Below, one piece after another: positions 15,824 through 24,200 of a DNA stretch of 35,140 bases. The notes under the pieces are model-generated. The model had not been told where the DNA came from. It ran no database searches and saw only the letters and a program-made list of their open reading frames with translations. Position numbers and translations under genes: made by a program. Source of the DNA: an uncultured Clostridia bacterium (GTDB lineage Bacteria > Bacillota > Clostridia > Christensenellales > UBA1242); the NCBI GenBank assembly GCA_937874195.1, contig CALNBM010000084.1, positions 1 through 35,140 on the forward strand, in the 5' to 3' direction. Positions within the stretch are counted from its first letter, which is position 1. Each line of letters starts with the position of its first letter.

Positions 15824-16957
15824 GTGTCAACAACAAGCAAGCAAAAAAAGAAAAAATGGCAATGGAGAAGAGCAGTAAGCGTTAAACGATTATGCCTTAA
15901 CTTATGTTTTGCATCTCTATTACTCCTAAGCCTGTTTTTTACTCATGAGATTAATATATTTTTAAAGTTTCAATATGATTATTCGAATTTTTCCACAAGC
16001 ACTTATGAGGTTCATTTTGTGGATGTTGGGCAAGGTGACGCAGTTTTAATAAGATTTTCGAACGGCAAAACAATGCTGGTTGATAGCGGAGATGAAAGTG
16101 CAAAAGCCAACTTAACGAACTACATAGATAATGTTTTTTTTCGAAACAGTAAAAATATTTTTAACTATGTGGTGCTAACGCATGGTGACAGCGACCATAT
16201 GGGCAACATGGCACATATTATAAATAACTACACCGTTGAAACTTTTTACGCACCTATGCAGACGGAAGGCACCAGTAAATATTTAGCACTCACACAGGAA
16301 TTAAAAAACAAACATAACGAAAATGAAATACAATTAGCATATAACATAGCAGGAGTTGAAATTGTTGAAGGAAATGAAAAAGTAACATGGCTAAGCCCTG
16401 TAAAAGAAACATACGAGAACACCAACGACTTTAGCCCAATAATGCTTGTGGAACTAATTGCGTGCAAAATTTTATTAACGGGCGATGCCACATCGCTTAC
16501 GGGCGAAATAGAGGCGTGTAACTTTTTTATTGATAGAATCGATATAGATATTTTAAAATTAGGTCATCATGGCAGTAACACCAGCACAAGCATGTTATTT
16601 CTCGAAACCTTCACACCAGAAATTGCAGTGATTTCCTGCGCACTTCATAATAGATATAATCACCCCTCCGCCGGCACTCTTGAACGGCTGGCAGAGTATG
16701 ACCAAATGTATAATAAAAATTTATCTAATTATTTTTCCACAGCGGAAAAAGGCAATATAATTTTTCACATAAACACTAACGGCAACCTAACCACTTCCTT
16801 TCTTGATAATGTGAATAACTACACTTTCATTAGTTGGATATACATCGCCCTGCCTGCGTCTGCCCTTCTTTTGACAGTTGCGTTTATTCCTATGAAAATA
16901 AACCGCACTGAATGGAAAAAATTACAAACTAAAAAACGAAAAACAAGCAAAAACTAA
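15824..16957 (+). CDS. Membrane-anchored ComEC/Rec2-like metallo-beta-lactamase-fold hydrolase
   Basis: A 377-residue protein. A basic N-terminus is followed by a membrane segment (about 23-42), then an MBL domain close to the C-terminal domain of ComEC: V-D-V-G-Q-G-D-A near 66-73, metal motif T-H-G-D-S-D-H-M-G (His120, Asp122, Asp124, His125), L-L-T-G-D-A-T near residue 220, L-G-H-H-G-S near 245-250, and N-H-P-S-A near 281-285. A second hydrophobic segment (about 334-355) precedes a very basic tail. The multi-spanning competence channel of real ComEC is absent, so this is not the DNA transporter itself. With both termini basic, the catalytic domain is probably outside the membrane, perhaps a nuclease or phosphodiesterase; substrate unknown. 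GTG start supported by AAAGGA about ten bases upstream. It may share a transcript with the PLP enzyme downstream (137-base gap). Confidence 0.85.
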   Translation: MSTTSKQKKKKWQWRRAVSVKRLCLNLCFASLLLLSLFFTHEINIFLKFQYDYSNFSTSTYEVHFVDVGQGDAVLIRFSNGKTMLVDSGDESAKANLTNYIDNVFFRNSKNIFNYVVLTHGDSDHMGNMAHIINNYTVETFYAPMQTEGTSKYLALTQELKNKHNENEIQLAYNIAGVEIVEGNEKVTWLSPVKETYENTNDFSPIMLVELIACKILLTGDATSLTGEIEACNFFIDRIDIDILKLGHHGSNTSTSMLFLETFTPEIAVISCALHNRYNHPSAGTLERLAEYDQMYNKNLSNYFSTAEKGNIIFHINTNGNLTTSFLDNVNNYTFISWIYIALPASALLLTVAFIPMKINRTEWKKLQTKKRKTSKN

Positions 16958-17094
16958 CTGTTACTAATTATAAATAATTATTTTTCCTTAAAAATAAAAA
17001 AACTTTCTTTTAAACCCGTTTATTATTGGAATTTTTAGAAAATAGTGTTAAAATTAATTTGATTTATTTTACAAAAGTTTTAAAAGGAAAATTC

Positions 17095-18291
17095 ATGGAT
17101 TTATTTAGCAAATGCAAAAACGAAGCGCTTGACAATGTACGAGCGGTGGGATTATACCCATATTTTCACGAACTTCAAAGCAAACAGGACACCGAAGTTA
17201 TTATGGGCGGAAAGCGTACAATAATGATAGGTTCCAACAATTATTTAGGATTAACTTCTCATCCTGATGTTATAAAAGCAGGCGTGGAAGCTTTAAAAAA
17301 ATATGGCTCGGGTTGTTCTGGTTCACGGTTTTTAAACGGAACATTAGACCAACATGTTATGCTTGAAAAAGAACTAGCCGAGTTTTTAAAGAAAGAAGAA
17401 GTGTTAACTTTTAGCACAGGCTTTCAATCAAACCTTGGAATTATTAGTTCAATAGCGGGCAGAAATGATGTTATATTATGCGATAAAGAAAACCACGCTA
17501 GTATTTACGATGCGTGCAGATTAAGTTTTGCAAAACTTTTAAGATACGAACATAGCGACATGAAAGATTTAGAACGCCAACTTAAAACTATTGGGGAAGA
17601 TAAAGGGATACTCATTGTAACCGATGGAGTATTTAGTATGGGTGGAGATATTTGCAACTTGCCGGGAATTGTTAAATTGGCTAAAAAATATGGCGCGCGC
17701 ACCATGGTTGACGATGCTCACGGACTGGGAGTTCTTGGCAAACACGGCAGAGGTACAGCAGAATATTTTGGGCTAGAAGATGAAGTTGATATTTATATGG
17801 GTACATTTAGTAAGTCGCTTGCTAGCCTTGGCGGATATATGGCAGCAAAAAAAGAAGTTGTGGATCATGTGAAACACACTTCCCGGCCATTTATTTTTAG
17901 TGCTTCTATCACCCCAGCAAGTGTGGCTTGTGCAAGAGCGGCTCTTAAAATTTTAGCAAACGAGCCAGAGCGCGTAAAAGCACTATTAGATATTTCTGCT
18001 TACATGCGAGAGGGCTTAAAAAAGGCAGGTATAAAAATTATAGACAGCATCACTCCTATTATTCCTATTTATACATACGAAATAGAGCGCACTTTCCTTG
18101 CATGCAAAATGCTATTTGAAAAAGGAATCTATGTGAATCCTGCTATTCCACCTGCAACACCCGAAGGTCAATGCTTAATTAGAACAAGTTACACTGCCAC
18201 TCACACAAAAGCGCAAATGGATGAAGCAATTATTAAAATTAAAGAAGTGATGGACCAGTTGGGAGCAATGGAAAATCAACAATGGAAATAA
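17095..18291 (+). CDS. PLP-dependent alpha-oxoamine synthase, serine palmitoyltransferase-like
   Basis: A 398-residue member of the family that condenses an amino acid with an acyl-CoA/ACP and releases CO2 (KBL, BioF, HemA, Spt). Seen: S-N-N-Y-L-G-L near the N-terminus, G-S-G-C-S-G-S-R-F-L-N-G-T, the PLP-stacking D-K-E-N-H-A-S-I, D-G-V-F-S-M-G-G-D, D-D-A-H-G-L-G-V-L-G, and the Schiff-base lysine in T-F-S-K-S-L-A-S (Lys240). The run G-L-Y-P-Y-F near residue 19, T-F-S-K-S-L-A-S-L-G-G-Y and H-T-S-R-P-F-I-F-S-A-S resemble Bacteroidota serine palmitoyltransferases more than KBL or BioF, to my recollection. The ATG at 17095 is chosen over an upstream in-frame start at 17026 because AAAAGGAAA lies just before it and the family starts here. 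A terminator follows. KBL remains the main alternative. Confidence 0.85.
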   Translation: MDLFSKCKNEALDNVRAVGLYPYFHELQSKQDTEVIMGGKRTIMIGSNNYLGLTSHPDVIKAGVEALKKYGSGCSGSRFLNGTLDQHVMLEKELAEFLKKEEVLTFSTGFQSNLGIISSIAGRNDVILCDKENHASIYDACRLSFAKLLRYEHSDMKDLERQLKTIGEDKGILIVTDGVFSMGGDICNLPGIVKLAKKYGARTMVDDAHGLGVLGKHGRGTAEYFGLEDEVDIYMGTFSKSLASLGGYMAAKKEVVDHVKHTSRPFIFSASITPASVACARAALKILANEPERVKALLDISAYMREGLKKAGIKIIDSITPIIPIYTYEIERTFLACKMLFEKGIYVNPAIPPATPEGQCLIRTSYTATHTKAQMDEAIIKIKEVMDQLGAMENQQWK

Positions 18292-18356
18292 TTTTTCCTG
18301 TTTAAATAAAATACACTAATTTTTAAGTTGATAATTAATAATTAAAATTAAAAAAT

Positions 18357-18383
18357 ATCCCCACCGCTTAGGTGGGGGTTTTT
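18357..18383 (+). terminator. Intrinsic terminator of the PLP-enzyme gene
   Basis: CCCCACC (18359-18365) pairs with GGTGGGG (18371-18377), five-base loop, then G and five T. It lies 65 bases after the stop codon. Confidence 0.92.
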
Positions 18384-18486
18384 ATATCGCGCGCATAGTC
18401 TTTTTCGGTTCTGCAAAACAATTTAAGAGTAATTTTATTTTAGTTACGCAATAAAGTTTGGGTTTAGATATTCTTTAATACTTATT

Positions 18487-18915
18487 TGATTAAGAGATAA
18501 ATATTTTAATGAATCTCCTATGACAATAATTGCTCATAACGCAGGTTTTGATACTGGATTTGTTAAAAAGATGTTTAATGATTGTTCAAATGAAATAACA
18601 ATTATGTACGATGATATTTTTTCAAGAAATGTAATAGACACAGCAACAATGGCTTTAATTTTAAGATTGCAGGGCAAGTTGCCTTTTGACAGGTGTTCAC
18701 TTGATAATATTTTAACTTATTACGATATAAAAGGACCTGAAAATTTCGCCACACTGCATTGAATGATTGCGCAAAAAACCGCTGAAGCATTTTTATGTAT
18801 GTATAATCATCTGTCTAATAATTCATTATCTCCCACAAGAAGATAAAAATTACGAAACTGGTTTTGATGATTTAGCAAAACTCAAAAATGGCGGAGCACA
18901 AAGAGAACTATAATT
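18487..18915 (+). pseudogene. Decayed DnaQ-type 3'-5' exonuclease, 5'-truncated and frameshifted
   Basis: The readable part begins near the Exo II motif (I-I-A-H-N-A-G-F-D-T-G-F, from about 18520). The Exo I motif (D-x-E-T) and everything before it are missing. After L-H (about 18760) the frame hits TGA; shifting frame recovers A-L-N-D-C-A-K, the Exo III motif. A 7-base loss between GCAT repeats plus one extra A in the next A run would explain this and restore the frame to K-T-A-E-A-F. A third lesion near 18835 shifts frame again, after which N-Y-E-T-G-F-D-D-L-A continues to G-G-A-Q-R-E-L-stop at 18913-18915. The last 20 bases lie inside the right repeat arm. The 80-codon open stretch from the ATG at 18520 has no ribosome site and lacks catalytic motifs I and III. 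Confidence 0.8.
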
Positions 18916-19201
18916 ATTTTAAAAAAATAATACATAAAAAAACTTCTATGATTTTTGATAGAAGTTTTTTTTATCGCAATTAAAAATCATTTGCATTTTC
19001 TTATTTTTTAAAAGATATTTTGCATTTTCTTAAAATAAATTAAATTTTGATTAGGACTATAATTATTTTATAACAAAATACAAATAACTCCGCCTTTACC
19101 TTCGTTTACAATCCTGCCAAGAGTTCTACGCATTTTCTTCATAGTTTCTGGTTGCACAGAAATGATTTTACTATGTAGCCCTTCATTAACCAGATAATAT
19201 A
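18896..19201 (-). repeat. Right arm of ~305-bp inverted repeat
   Basis: Inverted partner of 15152-15456. This arm is in its functional place: it holds the intact 3' end of spoIVA, its terminator, and the end of the exonuclease pseudogene. It was therefore probably the donor and the left arm the copy. The arms enclose 3,439 bases. Confidence 0.95.
18936..18972. terminator. Bidirectional terminator between exonuclease pseudogene and spoIVA
   Basis: ACTTCTAT/ATAGAAGT stem with an eight-base loop, flanked by A and T runs on both sides. It can end spoIVA transcription from the right and the pseudogene unit from the left. Confidence 0.85.
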
Positions 19202-20546
19202 AGCTAGTTCCAAAAAGTTTTGTGTCCCAAATGCTATGTGGATTATTTTCAAATTCGCTCATTAAATATTTAACTAACTCTTCCGATTGTTGTTCATTGC
19301 CCACGAGTGAATTAACTTCAGTGTCTAAATCCACTTGCATGATATGAAGGCTAGGTGCGCTTGCTTTTAATTTAACACCAAATTTATTTCCTTGTTTTAT
19401 AATTTGTGGTTCTTCTAACGCCATTTCTTCCAGTGTTGGATGCACAACCCCATAGCCTGTTTCATTAACTTGAGTTAATGCATCTTTAAATTTCTCATAT
19501 TGAATTTTAGCTACTGATAATTGTTTAATATAAGAAACCAAATGATACTCACTTGTTATTTCCGCACCGCATTGTTCGCTTAACACTTTATAGAACAATC
19601 CTGATTTTGGAATAATTGTGACAACCACTGCACCTTTTCCAAGCACAATTTCTTTGTCTGTAACAGGTTCAAAGTTTTCACTGTTTGCAAACAGTTGCAT
19701 GTCTGCGGGTACATCTCCTATTTTTGATGCATCTTTTAATGCTTTGCTTAGTTCTGTTGTTATTTCTAAAACAAGCGGATGCGAGAAAGGAAGTGCTTGC
19801 ATCCATTTTGGCAACTTTGCCGAAACAGTAACAATAGGAAACTCGTTTAGCACTTTTGAAAATATTTCATTAATATCTTCATCTTTTAAATTCATAACAT
19901 CTTGCACAACAACACTTGTCTTATATTTATTGCGCAAACTTTCTTTTAAAGCAAGTGTTTCAGGACTTTTCGGATGAGTGGAATTAAGCAAAATAATAAA
20001 CGGTTTTTTGGTCTTTTTTAATTCCGCCACCACCCTTTCTTCCGCTTGAACATAATTTTCTCTGGAAATTCCTGTTATGCTACCGTCGGTTGTAACCATA
20101 ATGCCAATGGTGGAATGCTGCCTAATAACTTTTTGTGTGCCGATTTCTGCCGCTTTTTCAAATGGCATATCTTGCTCGCTCCAAGGCGTTTTAACTAAAC
20201 GAGGTTTTTCATTTTCAATATGCCCTATTGCGCCTTCCACTAAATAGCCAACGCAGTCAATCATACGCATATTTAAAACAATATCGTTTTCTAACTTAAT
20301 TTTAACAGCTTCGTTGGGAACAAACTTTGGTTGTGTGGTCATAATACTTTTGCCATCTCCACTTTGAGGCATTTCATCAATGGTGCGCTCCTTATCGTTT
20401 GCGTTCATTATATTTGGAAGCACCAATTTATCTAATAATTTTGTAATTAGAGTGGATTTACCCGTTCGAACAGGCCCCACCACACCAACATAAATATCGC
20501 CATTCGTTCGCATAGCAATATCATTATATATATCATAATTGCTCAT
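19068..20546 (-). CDS. spoIVA: Stage IV sporulation protein A, coat morphogenetic ATPase
   Basis: SpoIVA polymerises on the outer forespore membrane using ATP and forms the base layer of the spore coat. From the ATG at 20544-20546 the product is 492 residues, the same length as the B. subtilis protein. The Walker A motif G-P-V-R-T-G-K-S-T is at 24-32 with Lys30. D-C-V-G-Y near 92 and L-L-N-S-T-H-P near 190 are typical of this TRAFAC-like ATPase domain. The conserved C-terminus that binds the forespore membrane with SpoVM is present and ends V-I-C-I-L-L. The ATG at 20546 is preferred over an upstream in-frame start (20585) because GGAGGG lies five bases before it and the family starts M-x-x-Y-D-I-Y. 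The last 44 codons are duplicated in inverted orientation at 15151-15285. Confidence 0.98.
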   Translation of the reverse strand: MSNYDIYNDIAMRTNGDIYVGVVGPVRTGKSTLITKLLDKLVLPNIMNANDKERTIDEMPQSGDGKSIMTTQPKFVPNEAVKIKLENDIVLNMRMIDCVGYLVEGAIGHIENEKPRLVKTPWSEQDMPFEKAAEIGTQKVIRQHSTIGIMVTTDGSITGISRENYVQAEERVVAELKKTKKPFIILLNSTHPKSPETLALKESLRNKYKTSVVVQDVMNLKDEDINEIFSKVLNEFPIVTVSAKLPKWMQALPFSHPLVLEITTELSKALKDASKIGDVPADMQLFANSENFEPVTDKEIVLGKGAVVVTIIPKSGLFYKVLSEQCGAEITSEYHLVSYIKQLSVAKIQYEKFKDALTQVNETGYGVVHPTLEEMALEEPQIIKQGNKFGVKLKASAPSLHIMQVDLDTEVNSLVGNEQQSEELVKYLMSEFENNPHSIWDTKLFGTSLYYLVNEGLHSKIISVQPETMKKMRRTLGRIVNEGKGGVICILL

Positions 20547-20572
20547 AAACCCTCCAAGGTGTTTGATATAAA

Positions 20573-20601
20573 ATTTTATGAGCAATTTAAAGTATTTATG
20601 A
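20573..20601 (-). promoter_or_regulatory. Predicted sigma-E promoter of spoIVA
   Basis: On the minus strand TCATAAA (20595-20601), 14 bases, CATAAAAT (20573-20580). Against the B. subtilis sigma-E consensus KMATATT-N14/15-CATACAMT this is 5 of 7 and 7 of 8. It sits 26 bases before the start codon. Mother-cell sigma-E control is what is known for spoIVA. Confidence 0.6.
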
Positions 20602-20623
20602 TTAATTTTTAAGTTTTATTTTA

Positions 20624-21055
20624 CTATAAACTATCATTAGGACTAAGGTGAGTGTTTTTTCTAGCATCAAAACCATCTTCACTTACATAATTATTGAAGT
20701 TCCCCTCATAAATTTCATTGCTAACGGAAATATTATGATTGTATCCGCTTGCGTTGTTTTCCTTTTGCTTGCGTTTATGTTCTAACACTGCCGTCTGTTG
20801 CATAGTTTGCGGTTTACAGTGATTTAGTTCAACTAAGATAATATCCTTACCTATCTTACAAATACGGTTATAGGGAATAAAAAAATCCGATTGAGATTTG
20901 AATATGTTAAAAAAGTTTCTGTCCCCCGGCACAATGATTCCTGTAACGCGTGCGCAATGAGTATCGATAACTATATCGATAATATGTCCAAGACTTCTGC
21001 CGTCATAAATATTTACCACTTCTTTTGAACGAAGTTCACAAAACGATACTTCCAA
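20624..21055 (-). CDS. YlmC/YmxH family PRC-barrel sporulation protein, with C-terminal extension
   Basis: The first ~80 residues match the YlmC/YmxH family: E-L-R-S-K-E-V-V-N, then D-G-R-S-L-G-H-I-I-D, then G-I-I-V-P-G. This is a PRC-barrel-like small beta domain common in spore formers whose biochemical role is not known. Family members are usually about 80-90 residues; this one has 143. The additional ~60 are polar, rich in Lys, Asn, Gln and Ser, and look disordered. The start is TTG (21053-21055), set by the conserved M-x-V/L-S-x-x-E-L beginning; the ribosome site is weak. It lies directly upstream of spoIVA on the same strand, but spoIVA has its own promoter. Confidence 0.82.
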   Translation of the reverse strand: MEVSFCELRSKEVVNIYDGRSLGHIIDIVIDTHCARVTGIIVPGDRNFFNIFKSQSDFFIPYNRICKIGKDIILVELNHCKPQTMQQTAVLEHKRKQKENNASGYNHNISVSNEIYEGNFNNYVSEDGFDARKNTHLSPNDSL

Positions 21056-21235
21056 TTTATCACTCGCTAATGTAAGAGTTATTAAAATATATGATAAATT
21101 CCGTTATAAAAGTACATACACTTGCAAAAAACGACAGAAATGCTCTTTAAAATCTTTATTAATATTATATGCAATACCACTCCAAGGCTCTCTTTTAAAG
21201 GCAATGGAAAAAAGTTTTTAAAAACTGACAAAATA

Positions 21236-21244
21236 TGATATACT
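21236..21244 (+). promoter_or_regulatory. Extended -10 promoter of the GT84/GH94 operon
   Basis: TGATATACT at 21236-21244 fits an extended -10. The -35 region is only a T run (around 21215-21220). It lies 53 bases before the start codon at 21298. Confidence 0.5.
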
Positions 21245-21297
21245 AAACAAGTGAAATTTTTTGTAAATTACTTTATTATAATTTGAAAGGAAACAAA

Positions 21298-24200
21298 ATG
21301 ATAATACAGGTGAAGAACTATAAGAAAACAATATCTGAAATAACATGTTACTATAATAATCTTATAAATGAAGTGAAAGAAAACAAAAATATTGGAATAG
21401 TTAACGAATGGATTGTGGACAACTACCCCACCATTGTTGAAAAAAGGAACGAATTAAACGATTTTTTAGCCAGTAAACTCAATCAAGAAAACTTAGAAGA
21501 AAACGGCGAACGACTTCATAAAATGCTTCATTATATCTACACTCAAAATGATTATAAAATTGATTATCAGAATTTTTTTAGTAGCCTTTCAAAGTATCAA
21601 AGCAAGTTTACAATGCATTTAAGTTATATTGATATTGCATTAATAAAACCTATTTCTAACATAATTATTCTTCAAGAAATCCGTGAACTTTGCAAAAGAG
21701 AAGAATATTTAGCCAAAGAACAAAATAGTGCAAAAGACTTGTTAGCAAAAATCTTAAAAGACGGATTAGCAGATGCTAACCTTTTAAAATATGTAAAAAG
21801 TGGAAAACAATTAGTTGAACGGCCTGCTTTTATTCAACAATTTTTGCTAACGCTTAATAAATACGGCACAGAAGCCGAAAATGTGGTAAAACAATTAACT
21901 GAACTTATAAGCGAACATAAAGTAAACTTAAAGCAGTTAATCAGTCAAGTTCAACAAATAAATATAGATGCTCATTTAAAAGTTGTCGGACTGTTTAAAA
22001 TAATCAAATTTATATCTTCCATTGAAGAAGAAACAATAATAACCGAACTAAGTATAACAGAAAAGGTGCTTAATAAAGACCGTGCATTTGCTATGCAAAA
22101 TGTTCAAAGCAAACGGGAATATCGCTGGAAACTTCTTGAAAAGTGTAAAAAAGAAAAAATAGACGAACTAGATTTAGCAAATAAATTAATAGAGCACCAT
22201 AAAGAAACAGGCGAGCATATTGGATTTTTGTTATTTAAGCCTAAAAAATATAATGTTCGAGCTGTGGTTTATATAACATCTATTATTATACTAACGCTAG
22301 CATTAAGTGTGCTACTTGCACTAAAACTGTCAAGCGTGTTCATTCTTTCATTTGTATTTGCATTAATACCTGTAAGCCAAGTGATTATTCAAATAATTAA
22401 CAGAATTTTAACAAAAAGAATTGGACCTACATCACTATTTAAACTTGACTACACTCATGGCATTCCTAAAAGTGACAGCACAATGGTAGTTATTCCAACA
22501 ATAGCGAAAGACAGAAAAAAAATTGACGCAATGTATGAGCAATTGGAGAAATATTACTTAGCCAATCAAATGGATAACCTTTATTTTTCTTTACTTTTAG
22601 ACGGTTCAGAAAGTAAAACTGAATTTACCGATTTTGACGAAGATGTTAAAACTTACACCAAACAAAAATGTGATGAGTTAAATAAAAAATATGGCAATCA
22701 AATTTTTTACTTTGCGTATAAAGCACGCCTGTTTAATCCGGGCGAAGGCACTTATCTAGGCTGGGAAAGAAAACGAGGATCGCTAATTTTATTTAACAAA
22801 CTTCTTTTAAAAACTTTGAGTGATGAAGATATAGAAAAATATTTTCACGCTGAAACCATATCAAAATTAAAAGCAAATGTTAAATATGTTATAACACTAG
22901 ACTCCGACACTGAACTTATTGTAAATAGCGCAGCAAACTTAATTGCAACAATGGCGCATCCGATGAATAAGCCGGTTGTTAATCCAAAATTAAATAAGGT
23001 TGTTAGAGGATACGGTATACTTCAACCTAAAGTTAATATTGATGTGGAATCATCGAACCGTTCCACTTATGTTAAACTATATGGGGGGCTTGGCGGCTAC
23101 GACACCTATAATTCTAAAGTTTCTAACCTTTATCAAGATGTCTTTAATGAAGGCAGTTTTATGGGTAAAGGCATTTACGATTTAGAAGTTTTTGAAAACT
23201 TGCTGGATAATCGTTTTCCTGAAAATCAAATATTAAGCCACGATCTCCTTGAAAGCAATTATTTAAGAAGTGGTTTTGTGAACGATATAGAATTTATCGA
23301 TGATTTCCCGTCTAAATTTCTAAACGATATGTCCCGCCATCACAGGTGGATGCGTGGCGACACTCAAATTTTACCATGGCTTAAACGCAAAGTTAAAAAT
23401 GCTAAAGGCGAAAGCATTGATAACCCTATTTCTCCTATTGGCAAGTGGAAAATATTTGATAATTTACGGCGTGGATTTTTAGAGTTTTCTTTGCTTGGAA
23501 TTCTACTCATTAGTTTATTTAGCGTTAATAGTGAAAACTTATGGTGGTTGCTATTTATTGTGGGAGTGATTGTGCTACCAGTACTGTTTTATATAGTTGA
23601 TAAACTAAGAGCATCTTTTAATCTTGCTTCATTTACTAAAATAAAACCATATAAGAAATTTTTACTGGGCATGAAAGCAGTGATTGTCCGTACTTTTATT
23701 TCTTTTATTATTCTTCCATATAAAGCACATTTATATTTAGAAGCATTTTTTAAATCAATGTATAGAATGCTAATTAGTAAAAAACGCATGCTTAATTGGC
23801 TAACCGCGGAAGAAGCGGATAGAACGCTAAAAAACAACATAGCATCATATATTAAAAACTTTAAGCCAAACTATATTTTCTCAATTTTAATGATTGCTAT
23901 AACTGTGGTGTTTTTCCCTAATAATATTATTCCTGCTTTAATTTGTGGCGTGCTATTTTGCATTGCGCCATTTGTGTTATATAAAGTTAGCATGGATTCT
24001 CCAAAATTCACTAGCGACCTAAACGAAAAAGAAAAACAAGATCTTAAAGAACTTGGACTTAAAACATGGAAATTTTTTGAAGAAAACCTAACTGAAAAAA
24101 ATAAGTTTTTAATTCCCGACAACTATCAATTAAACAGAGAATATAAAGCTGACTTAAAAACTTCCGCCACCGACATTGCTTTTTCATTGATTTCTATTAT

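Noticed and set aside
17026..17094. Longer N-terminus for the PLP enzyme
   Set aside because: A ribosome site lies directly before the ATG at 17095, and the additional 23 residues are not family-like.
18520..18762. Intact 80-residue exonuclease-like gene
   Set aside because: It lacks Exo I and Exo III motifs, has no ribosome site, and related coding sequence continues in other frames after its stop.
15152..19201. Composite transposon or insertion sequence
   Set aside because: The repeat arms are host spoIVA/intergenic sequence with no transposase, no IS-like short terminal repeats and no target-site duplication at the outer edges.
20547..20585. Longer N-terminus for SpoIVA
   Set aside because: GGAGGG before the ATG at 20546 and the 492-residue family length fix the shorter start.
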